Positions 25,600-33,093 of a DNA stretch of 64,000 nt are shown in pieces. The first letter of the stretch is position 1. Every line of letters starts with the position of its first letter. This stretch comes from Bacteroidota bacterium. Its GTDB lineage: Bacteria; Bacteroidota; Bacteroidia; Bacteroidales; UBA10428. The DNA lies in assembly GCA_016699695.1 (NCBI GenBank), contig CP065006.1:2356001-2420000 (forward strand), read 5' to 3'. Under the pieces are notes generated by a model that was not told the DNA's origin, did not search any database, and saw nothing but the letters and a program-made list of their open reading frames with translations. The translations under genes were made by a program, and so were the position numbers.

Positions 25600-26073
25600 T
25601 TATCCCGGCAACTGACCAAAAAGTTTCATAATCACACGGTGAATTTTATGTGCTCCCTTCACCGGTTCTGCAAACATGAAAATGCATTTGTTATGTATGA
25701 TCTCTTTCTCAAATTCTTCGGCAATTTTTAAGGTGCTATCGGTATGAGACATTTGCTGCACCCAAATATTCTTTATCCCTTTATTGAGGGCACTGCGCAG
25801 CACCTGGTCAGTTTCGAATTTTGGCGTAACTATCAGCAAACTATCTACATCCGCAGGCAATGTTTCTACAGATGCATAGCAATGGTGACCATTAATTTTT
25901 TCTGCATTTGGATTAATAGGAAGGATGTCATATCCATTTTTTAATAATTCTTTGAACACTTCATGACCAAATTTTTTCGGGTTACGTGATACTCCGGCTA
26001 TGGCTATATGTTTTCCGGCGAAAAAATCATCGATTTGTGCTTTTCTAACTTTCATAATTTCATGAATTTTCAA
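25600..26073 (-). CDS. CoA-binding domain protein (YccU-like)
   Basis: 157 residues forming one Rossmann-fold CoA_binding_2 domain. It has the nucleotide-loop motif IAIAGVSRNPKKFGHEV near 24-40, YDILPINPNAE, and SLLIVTPKFETDQVL. Such stand-alone proteins resemble the CoA-binding half of succinyl-CoA synthetase. Their function is unknown. Translation may start at Met1 (26073) or Met7 (MKVRKAQ). Confidence 0.85.
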   Translation of the reverse strand: MKIHEIMKVRKAQIDDFFAGKHIAIAGVSRNPKKFGHEVFKELLKNGYDILPINPNAEKINGHHCYASVETLPADVDSLLIVTPKFETDQVLRSALNKGIKNIWVQQMSHTDSTLKIAEEFEKEIIHNKCIFMFAEPVKGAHKIHRVIMKLFGQLPG

Positions 26074-26239
26074 TTGTCAATAAAATTAAAAAGAATTCTT
26101 TTGTAGCGCTAATTCGTGTTGTAATCAAGAATAATTATAAATAATAATGCAGAGAATTTGCACATAGCGCTTTTATACTGAGAAGAGAATGCTTTATTTT
26201 GGAACGTATTTTGAACACACCCCGGAAAATTAATAATCC

Positions 26240-26710
26240 ATGCAAAACACATTCTTTGTATCTCTTTCTCGTCTTTCGCTGGTTGTACTATTGGCTGTTT
26301 TTATGACTTCATGTGGAAATTTCGAGAAAATTTCCATAGGCGATCCTTCCGAGTTTAAGTTAGAGGGTTTTGAAGACAACCACCTTAAATTGCATATAAA
26401 AGTACCTGTTGACAATCCTACGCATCATAAAATTATCTTTTCCGATATCGACCTGAAGGTATTTCTGAATGGGAATTACATCGGTAAAATAATTATGGAC
26501 GAGGGTTTGGCAATTGAGCGGAATGTTGCGAAAGAATACGAACTTCCGATTAAAATTCGTCTGGCAAATATTCTGGGCGCTGCATTTATTATGATGAATA
26601 TGAAACAGGGACAAAAGGCTGAAATCCGAATCGAAGGTACCATTACTGCAAAGTCATTTCTGGTTAAGCGGACCATAGATATTAAAGAAACCAAGCGCAT
26701 TACGCTATAG
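26240..26710 (+). CDS. LEA14-like (LEA_2) lipoprotein
   Basis: 156-residue protein with a signal peptide and lipobox-like MTSCG (cysteine about residue 26). It is followed by one LEA type 2 / WHy-like beta-sandwich, recognisable from KLHIKVPVDNPTHHKIIFSD with the Asn-Pro turn and the strand FLNGNYIGKI. Such domains appear in periplasmic lipoproteins of Bacteroidota, with a suggested protective role. The exact function is unknown. Confidence 0.75.
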   Translation: MQNTFFVSLSRLSLVVLLAVFMTSCGNFEKISIGDPSEFKLEGFEDNHLKLHIKVPVDNPTHHKIIFSDIDLKVFLNGNYIGKIIMDEGLAIERNVAKEYELPIKIRLANILGAAFIMMNMKQGQKAEIRIEGTITAKSFLVKRTIDIKETKRITL

Positions 26711-26832
26711 GTCACTCAACTTGTATTTTTTTATCAATCTGACCAGCAGTTTGTTCCCCAAAGCAGGCTGCGCATAAATACGCATTTTTTCAGCGAAGTG
26801 ATATTTCAAACCTTTCTGTGTAAAAAAAAGCT

Positions 26833-26840
26833 TAATTTTG
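26833..26840 (+). promoter_or_regulatory. Bacteroidota-type -7 element for the SPOR-purF pair
   Basis: TAATTTTG is a full match to TAnnTTTG, 19 bp before the GTG start of the SPOR-domain gene. Confidence 0.5.
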
Positions 26841-26859
26841 CACGACAAAAGCTTACATA

Positions 26860-27321
26860 GTGACCCTTTTTTTCAAACTCTTCTTAATCCTCTTTTTCTT
26901 TTTACAGTGCACAGTTTCCTTTGCCCAATCAGAAAGTCTAATCGATAAGGTAACTGACAGATCATTGACGGAAGCAAAAGTGATAATAGTGCAAAGCGAG
27001 GCTATTAAAAGCCTTATAGAAAGTCATCAATATACCAAAAGTCAGCTACAGGGAATTACAGGTTACCGTATTCGTATCTATTCAAATTCAGGGCCTAAAG
27101 CAAAATCAGAATACGATCAGGTGATGGCCAAATTCTCCTACGCCTTTAGCGAGGTGCCGGTTTATCCCAAGTTTGTTTATCCGAACTACAAGATTTATGT
27201 GGGGGATTTTAGAAGCGAGTCGGAAGCATTAAAATTCCGCAAGCAGATAGAATTGCAGTTTACCGAAGCTTTTTTGGTACAGACACAAATCAATTATCCA
27301 AAATTAAATTTGAATGACTGA
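26860..27321 (+). CDS. SPOR domain-containing secreted protein
   Basis: 153-residue protein starting at GTG, with a signal peptide (FFKLFLILFFFLQCTVSFAQ) and a C-terminal SPOR domain. The domain is visible in GYRIRIYSNSGPKAKSEYDQ, YKIYVGDFRSESEALKFRKQI and the closing FLVQTQIN. SPOR domains bind peptidoglycan stripped of stem peptides, usually at division sites. It overlaps the next gene by 8 bp, an odd pairing of an envelope protein with a purine-synthesis-type enzyme. Confidence 0.8.
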   Translation: MTLFFKLFLILFFFLQCTVSFAQSESLIDKVTDRSLTEAKVIIVQSEAIKSLIESHQYTKSQLQGITGYRIRIYSNSGPKAKSEYDQVMAKFSYAFSEVPVYPKFVYPNYKIYVGDFRSESEALKFRKQIELQFTEAFLVQTQINYPKLNLND

Positions 27322-29215
27322 CGACATTAAGCACGAATGTGGGATCGCATTTATTCGTTTACGAAAACCTTTAGAATATTATCAACTGAAATACGGTACC
27401 TGGCGTTATGGCCTGAATAAGCTGTACCTTTTAATGGAAAAGCAGCATAACCGGGGTCAGGATGGTGCAGGAGTTGCTGCCATTAAGCTTGATGTTGAAC
27501 CTGGTTACGAGTACCTTAATCGTTTACGGTCTGTAAAGGCTTCTGCAATACAAGATATTTTTCAGGGCATTAAAGCCAGTTTCACCGAAGCCGAAGAAAA
27601 ATCACCGGGACTGCTAAAAGATATTTCCTGGGTTAAAAGTCATCTGCCTTTTGCCTCTGAAGTGCTTATGGGGCATTTGCGCTATGGAACCTATGGCCTT
27701 AACAACATTGAAAATGCCCACCCTGTGGTGCGTCAAAATAACTGGCGCTCACGCACACTTATGCTGGCAGGTAATTTTAACCTTACCAATGTCGACGAGA
27801 TGTTCAATCACCTGGTAGATTTGGGCCAGCATCCCCGTGGAAAAATTGATACAGTTACCATGCTCGAAAATGTAGGGCACTTTTTGGATGCTGAAAACCA
27901 AAAGCTTTTCAATATTTTTAAGCGTCAGGGCCTTAGTAATCAGGAGATATCGCGTGAAATAGAATCCCAAATGAGCATCCGAAATATCTTGCAGGAGTCG
28001 AGCAAGAAATGGGATGGAGGTTATGTCATTATGGGTGCCATTGGCCATGGCGACGCCTTTGTAATGCGCGACCCCTGGGCTATACGCCCCGCTTTTTATT
28101 ATTACGATGATGAGATAGTGGTAGCAGCTTCAGAAAGACCAGTCATTCAAACCGTGATGAACCTGCCGGTAGAAGATATTCAGGAACTCGCTGCAGGAAG
28201 TGCATTAATTGTGAAAAAAGACGGATCGGTTGACCTGGAGCAAATCCGTGGGCCATTTGAGCGTCGGTCCTGTTCTTTCGAACGTATTTATTTTTCCCGG
28301 GGTAGCGACAAAGATATATATCGCGAACGTAAAAAACTTGGGCAGTTGCTTACTCCTGCCATTAAAAAGGCAGTTGAAGGCGATTTCGAGAATACGGTCT
28401 TTTCTTTTATTCCCAATACAGCCGAAACAGCTTTTTACGGAATGGTGCATGGTGTGGAACTCAGTATGCAGCACGATGCAAAACGCAACCTGCTTAATTG
28501 CGGACAAACCATTACAGAAGAAGTAATCGATAAAATCATTTCGCTTAAGCCAAGGGTTGAAAAGGTAGCCATTAAGGACATTAAGTTACGCACCTTTATT
28601 TCGCAGGACGAGGGTCGCGATGATCTGGTAGGCCATGTGTACGATGTAACCTACAAAACCATTGTGAAAAATGTCGACAACCTGGTTGTAATTGACGATT
28701 CCATTGTGCGTGGCACCACATTAAAATACAGCATTATTCGTATTCTCGACCGTTTAAAGCCCAAACGCATTGTTATTGTTTCATCCTCGCCACAAATCCG
28801 TTATCCCGACTGTTATGGCATCGACATGGCAAAACTGAACGACTTTGTTGCTTTCAGGGCTGCCATTGAATTGCTTAAAGAAAAGGGTCTGGAGCATATT
28901 ATCAACGACGTATACAAAAAATCGAAGGCTCAGGAAGAATCACCCAAAGAGGAGATTAAAAATTACGTAAAGGAAATTTATGAGCCTTTTACCGATGAAC
29001 AGATTTCGGAAAAGATTGCACAAATGCTTACAACCAAAGATATTAGTGCTGAGGTTAAAATCGTATATCAAACCATTGAAGGTCTGCATGAAGCCTGCCC
29101 CGATCACACAGGCGACTGGTATTTTACCGGAAACTATCCTACACCGGGAGGCAATAAAGTAGTTAACCGATCCTTTATCAATTTTATCGAGGGTCGAAAT
29201 GTAAGGGCGTATTAA
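27314..29215 (+). CDS. Amidophosphoribosyltransferase-like protein, long form
   Basis: Resembles PurF, which makes phosphoribosylamine from PRPP and glutamine. The class II glutaminase domain has its nucleophile as Cys9 after a short propeptide (HECGIAFI) and the GQDGAG segment. The phosphoribosyltransferase domain carries the PRPP loop VVIDDSIVRGTT near 457-468. At 633 residues it is well over 100 longer than typical PurF. A distinct C-terminal tail (after about 540) contains HEACPDHTGDWYFTGNYPTPGG. The long form is known in Bacteroidota, often beside a normal PurF, so its substrate may differ. Confidence 0.82.
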   Translation: MTDDIKHECGIAFIRLRKPLEYYQLKYGTWRYGLNKLYLLMEKQHNRGQDGAGVAAIKLDVEPGYEYLNRLRSVKASAIQDIFQGIKASFTEAEEKSPGLLKDISWVKSHLPFASEVLMGHLRYGTYGLNNIENAHPVVRQNNWRSRTLMLAGNFNLTNVDEMFNHLVDLGQHPRGKIDTVTMLENVGHFLDAENQKLFNIFKRQGLSNQEISREIESQMSIRNILQESSKKWDGGYVIMGAIGHGDAFVMRDPWAIRPAFYYYDDEIVVAASERPVIQTVMNLPVEDIQELAAGSALIVKKDGSVDLEQIRGPFERRSCSFERIYFSRGSDKDIYRERKKLGQLLTPAIKKAVEGDFENTVFSFIPNTAETAFYGMVHGVELSMQHDAKRNLLNCGQTITEEVIDKIISLKPRVEKVAIKDIKLRTFISQDEGRDDLVGHVYDVTYKTIVKNVDNLVVIDDSIVRGTTLKYSIIRILDRLKPKRIVIVSSSPQIRYPDCYGIDMAKLNDFVAFRAAIELLKEKGLEHIINDVYKKSKAQEESPKEEIKNYVKEIYEPFTDEQISEKIAQMLTTKDISAEVKIVYQTIEGLHEACPDHTGDWYFTGNYPTPGGNKVVNRSFINFIEGRNVRAY

Positions 29216-29271
29216 CTATTCTTATTGCAAAAGAAGCTAGTAGGAAAAATAGTATGTCAGACTGTAGCATC

Positions 29272-30240
29272 TCAGTCCAAATGGTCTAGTCCATTTTGCC
29301 AGTCAGTTTTTGCTTTTGGCTTATAAGATTTGATGTGTCTTTCAATTTTGGAAGGGTACATATCCGCGCAGGTAATCAGAATGGCGGTTTCTTCCACACA
29401 CCCAAAATGCTCGTTTAATATGGTGCCAAAGGTTCTTAGGCTTGGAGAAAGATTGATATAGGCATTGATTAATGGGGGAATTTTTTCACCTCTTGATCTC
29501 ACTTCGTAAGACAGAATTTTCATGTCGTCTTTCGGGTTGTCTGCTGTGAGTATCGAAGCCATCTTCTGTCTATCCATCCTGGTATCGAGCGGGTGGAATG
29601 GTCTCATCAGGTTTTCGTGGTCAGAGTAATGTTTTATCAGGTAGTAAAGTATCAGATTGCGCGCTTCGGGTTCAAAATCGGTATACATGGTTACCTTTCC
29701 GAAGAAATACTTGTAGTCGGGGTTGTTAATTAAAATGGCACCAAGGCCGTCCCAAAGGTTGTCGAGGGCAAACATACTTTTTTTACCCATCTGTGTCGAT
29801 TGGTAGGTAGGCTGAACAAACGAACGTCCTAACTCGATGGTATATGGAAGGTAATCGTATAAAAAATTATCGCTGAAATGAAAAAGTTTTGCAGTGGCAA
29901 TCTTTACCTTACCATTTTCGTCCCTGCTCATTAATCCGCCAAAATGAAAACGGTAGCCACCGAGAATTTCTTTCTCCTGGGGGTCCCAGACAATTAATTG
30001 CCTGTATGGATTATCATTTGTATCGTATTCGTCCAAATCAATCTCAAGCCCTGTTCCGCCTCCGGCTTTACGAAAGGTTAATTCACGCAGTCTGCCAATT
30101 TCCCTTAAAATGTGAGGCGAATCCTGGTGGGTAATCACATATAGCTCATTTCCTGCATTGTTTGTATCGCGCAGGAACTTATCAGGGGTAAGTTCTTTTT
30201 CGATTAGTTTTTTATCCACCGGCTGTATGAGCTCTTTCAT
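29272..30240 (-). CDS. glsB: GNAT-type N-acyltransferase, GlsB-like (glycine lipid synthesis)
   Basis: Predicted to acylate the amino group of glycine with a 3-hydroxy acyl chain, the first step of glycine lipid synthesis in Bacteroides. The 322-residue protein has the OlsB-like Acetyltransf_5 region: LRELTFRKAGGGTG, then DEYDTNDNPYRQLIVWD, EILGGYRF and ELGRSFVQP. The C-terminal half is typical of the Bacteroidota version. It lies 62 bp downstream of a matching O-acyltransferase gene, the same pair as glsB/glsA of B. thetaiotaomicron. Activity is inferred from family and context. Confidence 0.78.
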   Translation of the reverse strand: MKELIQPVDKKLIEKELTPDKFLRDTNNAGNELYVITHQDSPHILREIGRLRELTFRKAGGGTGLEIDLDEYDTNDNPYRQLIVWDPQEKEILGGYRFHFGGLMSRDENGKVKIATAKLFHFSDNFLYDYLPYTIELGRSFVQPTYQSTQMGKKSMFALDNLWDGLGAILINNPDYKYFFGKVTMYTDFEPEARNLILYYLIKHYSDHENLMRPFHPLDTRMDRQKMASILTADNPKDDMKILSYEVRSRGEKIPPLINAYINLSPSLRTFGTILNEHFGCVEETAILITCADMYPSKIERHIKSYKPKAKTDWQNGLDHLD

Positions 30241-30302
30241 ATTTGTTCTATTCAGAGTAATCCCACAAATTTATAAAATATTTCGCAGCCTGCATAGGCT
30301 GT

Positions 30303-31151
30303 CTACAGAGGAATAGTTCTTACGCCATCGAGAAGGTAAACTTTTTCTTTGACCCAACGGGCCCATTCGATTGGTTTTTTCGAATGGTCGAAAGTTTGCC
30401 AGGGAATTGGTTGCCCAAATTTTACCACTATGGTTTTGTTACGATGTTTGTATGTTTCATCGATCAGGTAAAGCATTTCGATGTTGGCTTTTATACTAAG
30501 TTTTTTGCGTATGGTGCCAAGTCTGTAAAAGAATTCGGAGTTTCGACCTCCCATATGAATGGGTATTACATCGCGCTGGTATTGCCGTGCCTTGGTAATA
30601 AAACTTTTTTGCCATTCGAGGTCCACAATTTGACCTTTAACCCGACGACTCACATAACCTGCCGGAAAGGTAAGAATCTGGTCGTTGGAACGGAAAGTCG
30701 CGTCAATTCTTTCAGCAAGCTCTATGCCTTGTCTTCCGTGTTTGTTGATGGGGATAAAAACTGTACTTAGATTTCGAAGGTTCATGAGTATGTCGTTTAC
30801 TAAGAACTTGAACCCTCCATAATGCCTGGCCACAAGATGCATAATTATCTGTCCGTCGAAACCTCCCAGAGGGTGATTCGATACGAAAATAAACCTTCCC
30901 TCTTTTGGGAGGTTTTCTTCGCCTTCAGTCACAATGTGTACATTAAATTCCTTTATCATCGCATTGGCAAAGTCCAACCCTTTCAAATGACCATATTCCC
31001 TAAGTAGTTTATTGATAAAGTCTTCGTGGGCTATCCGCCTCAGGTAAGTGTAAATAAACCCCGGTAGAAGGCGAGCCAGACGAGGGTTTTTTTCATAAAA
31101 TATTTTTTTGATGTCGACCTGTTGTATGCTTTGATTCGTTGATGGGTTCAT
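30303..31151 (-). CDS. glsA: PlsC-like O-acyltransferase, GlsA-like
   Basis: Predicted membrane-associated acyltransferase adding the second acyl chain to N-acyl glycine. The 282-residue protein contains the catalytic box SNHPLGGFDG (HX4D), the downstream STVFIPINKHGRQGIE motif, FPAGYVSRR and the IPIHMGGRNSEFFY segment of the PlsC/hemolysin-type family. The pair with glsB is in one leftward transcript. It diverges from mraZ, with 192 bp between the start codons that include the MraZ box array. Other lysophospholipid substrates are possible. Confidence 0.78.
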   Translation of the reverse strand: MNPSTNQSIQQVDIKKIFYEKNPRLARLLPGFIYTYLRRIAHEDFINKLLREYGHLKGLDFANAMIKEFNVHIVTEGEENLPKEGRFIFVSNHPLGGFDGQIIMHLVARHYGGFKFLVNDILMNLRNLSTVFIPINKHGRQGIELAERIDATFRSNDQILTFPAGYVSRRVKGQIVDLEWQKSFITKARQYQRDVIPIHMGGRNSEFFYRLGTIRKKLSIKANIEMLYLIDETYKHRNKTIVVKFGQPIPWQTFDHSKKPIEWARWVKEKVYLLDGVRTIPL

Positions 31152-31270
31152 TCGATTAATACCGTCTTGGTTCAGATGCTAATTTATAATTATTTGAATT
31201 GATACTGTAAGTCAATGGATTAAAAACGGATTTTTTCCTTATTCACAATTACAAAGAAGTTTTCAACAAA

Positions 31271-31310
31271 AGTGGTAAAAAGTGGGTAATAATGGTAAAA
31301 TGTGGGAATT
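31271..31310 (+). promoter_or_regulatory. MraZ operator: four 10-bp direct repeats
   Basis: Four direct repeats at an exact 10-bp period: AGTGGTAAAA, AGTGGGTAAT, AATGGTAAAA, TGTGGGAATT. They share a TGG core and an A/T tail. They end 33 bp before the mraZ ATG. MraZ represses its own operon by binding short TGG/GTG direct repeats spaced one helical turn, so this is very likely the dcw operator. The fourth repeat is the most divergent. Confidence 0.75.
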
Positions 31311-31343
31311 TTTGTTGTAGTTTTACCAAAATTTATTTGTGCT

Positions 31344-31811
31344 ATGATCACATTTGTTGGCGACCATATTTGTAAGCTCGATGCAAAGGGGCGGCTCATG
31401 CTGCCTGCTGCTTTGTGCAAGCAAATGGAGGAAGGTCAGCCTGCGAAGTTTATTATTAAAAAGGATGTGTTCGAAGGTTGTCTGGTGCTTTACCCATTCG
31501 AGGAGTGGGACCGTCAGGTAAAAAGCCTGCGAAAAAAATTGAATCCATATAAAAAAGAACACAATACTTTTTTAAGGGTGTTTTTTAAAGGTGTGGCCGA
31601 GGCCATTGCCGATTCAAGTAACCGGCTTTTAATACCTAAGCGATTATTAGATGAGGTAGGAATCGATAAAGATGTGGTTTTAGCAGGACAGCCAGGAAAG
31701 ATTGAATTATGGGCCAAAGGCAAATATGATGCGATTGAATTAAGCGACGACGATTTTGCCAACATGGCCGAAAAACTATTGGATGGATTTGTAGACGAAG
31801 CAGAAGAATGA
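31344..31811 (+). CDS. mraZ: Transcriptional regulator MraZ
   Basis: DNA-binding regulator at the head of the dcw cluster. From the ATG at 31344 the protein is 155 residues: two AbrB-like SpoVT domains, the first with DAKGRLMLPAALCK near 12-25 and the second with DSSNRLLIPKRLLDEVGI in the second half. An earlier in-frame ATG at 31302 lies inside the operator and is rejected, because MITFVGD is the standard N-terminus. It overlaps rsmH by 4 bp (31808-31811). Confidence 0.93.
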   Translation: MITFVGDHICKLDAKGRLMLPAALCKQMEEGQPAKFIIKKDVFEGCLVLYPFEEWDRQVKSLRKKLNPYKKEHNTFLRVFFKGVAEAIADSSNRLLIPKRLLDEVGIDKDVVLAGQPGKIELWAKGKYDAIELSDDDFANMAEKLLDGFVDEAEE

Positions 31812-32707
31812 CAGACTATCACCAACCCGTACTGTTGCAGGAGAGTGTGGATGGGTTAAACATAAAACCCGATGGGATTTATGTCGATGCAACTTTCGGA
31901 GGGGGTGGTCACTCCCGCGAGATATTAAAGAGACTTAAAGGTGGCAAGCTTGTTGGCTTTGACCAGGATACCGATGCCAAACAGAATCTGATCGACGACG
32001 ACAGGTTTTTGTTTGCACACCATAATTTCAGTTATCTGAAAAATTTCCTCGACTATTTCGAAATTGATGCAATCGATGGTTTATTGGCAGATCTGGGTGT
32101 TTCGTCCCACCATTTTGATAAGGCCGACCGGGGATTTTCTTATCGTTTCGATGCCCCAGTGGATATGCGAATGAACCAGCAGGCAGCTTTTTCGGCTTTC
32201 GATTTACTGAATACCTATACGTTCGAGCAGCTGGCCAAAATCTTTAGGGAGTATGGTGAACTGAATCATCCAGCCAAATTGGCCAATGAGCTCATCAGTT
32301 ATCGGAATCAGAAACCTATCGAACAAACCCGCGATCTTCTGGAAGCCTTGTCAAGCTCCATGCCCCGACAGGCCGAAAACCAGTTTTTGGCAAAAGTCTA
32401 TCAGGCCCTTCGAATTGAAGTTAACCGCGAAATGGATAACCTGAAAAGTCTGCTCCTTCAGGCTCGGGATGTATTAAAACCAGGCGGACGATTGGTCGTT
32501 ATCAGTTATCATTCGCTCGAAGACAGGTTGGTAAAGGATTTTATTCGTGACGGATCTTTTGAAAAAGACGAGTCTATTGATTTATATGGCAATAAGAAGG
32601 AAGTATTCAGGGCATTGAATAAAAAAGTAATTGTTCCTGGTGAAGAAGAGATTAGAACAAATAACAGGGCTCGCAGTGCCAAATTGCGAATTGCCGAAAA
32701 AAATTAA
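31808..32707 (+). CDS. rsmH: 16S rRNA (cytosine-1402-N4)-methyltransferase
   Basis: SAM-dependent methyltransferase (MraW) modifying C1402 of 16S rRNA. The 299-residue protein shows YVDATFGGGGHSREIL (SAM loop), the LADLGVSSHHFD motif and GFSYRFDAPVDMRM. The C-terminus has GRLVVISYHSLEDRLVK and the final RARSAKLRIAEK. The start overlaps mraZ by 4 bp, so translation is coupled. The order mraZ-rsmH-ftsL-ftsI is standard. Confidence 0.96.
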   Translation: MTDYHQPVLLQESVDGLNIKPDGIYVDATFGGGGHSREILKRLKGGKLVGFDQDTDAKQNLIDDDRFLFAHHNFSYLKNFLDYFEIDAIDGLLADLGVSSHHFDKADRGFSYRFDAPVDMRMNQQAAFSAFDLLNTYTFEQLAKIFREYGELNHPAKLANELISYRNQKPIEQTRDLLEALSSSMPRQAENQFLAKVYQALRIEVNREMDNLKSLLLQARDVLKPGGRLVVISYHSLEDRLVKDFIRDGSFEKDESIDLYGNKKEVFRALNKKVIVPGEEEIRTNNRARSAKLRIAEKN

Positions 32708-32712
32708 GTGAG

Positions 32713-33090
32713 ATGCTCGGGAAAAAGTCATCGAAAGTTGAGTTTGTAGCTTCTTCGGTCGAACAAAACGAAGTAAAGAGCCTTAGCCTGAAAAATATGC
32801 TCGATGGTTCCTTGCTTACGGGTAAAACCCTTGTTTCTCAATTGCCTTTTATTCTTTTTTTGGTAATGCTGGCTATTTTTTATATCGGCAACCATTACCA
32901 TGCCGAGCGAATGTACCGCAAGCTTTTAAAGGAAAGGGAAGAGATTAAAAACTTAAGGGCCGAGCAATTGACTACCGCTGCCGAATTAATGAATCTGAGC
33001 AAAGCATCGAATGTAGAAGATATGGTGCAGGAACGGGGACTTGGTTTGAAACAGCCTACCCGTCCACCTTATAAAATTGAAGCAGATTAA
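32713..33090 (+). CDS. ftsL: FtsL-like division protein
   Basis: Small bitopic membrane protein of the divisome. 125 residues: a cytoplasmic N-terminus of about 45 residues, one membrane helix (about 48-66) and a periplasmic coiled coil (about 70-103; KLLKEREEIKNLRAEQLTTA). Sequence conservation of FtsL is low, so the call rests on topology and position between rsmH and ftsI. It ends 3 bp before the ftsI start. Confidence 0.85.
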   Translation: MLGKKSSKVEFVASSVEQNEVKSLSLKNMLDGSLLTGKTLVSQLPFILFLVMLAIFYIGNHYHAERMYRKLLKEREEIKNLRAEQLTTAAELMNLSKASNVEDMVQERGLGLKQPTRPPYKIEAD

Positions 33091-33093
33091 AGA

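Noticed and set aside
27749..28507. Minus-strand open frames opposite the PurF-like gene
   Set aside because: They follow the codon structure of the real gene, have no domain content and overlap each other.
31302..31343. Upstream in-frame ATG for mraZ adding 14 residues
   Set aside because: It falls inside the operator repeats, and MITFVGD at 31344 is the conserved MraZ N-terminus.
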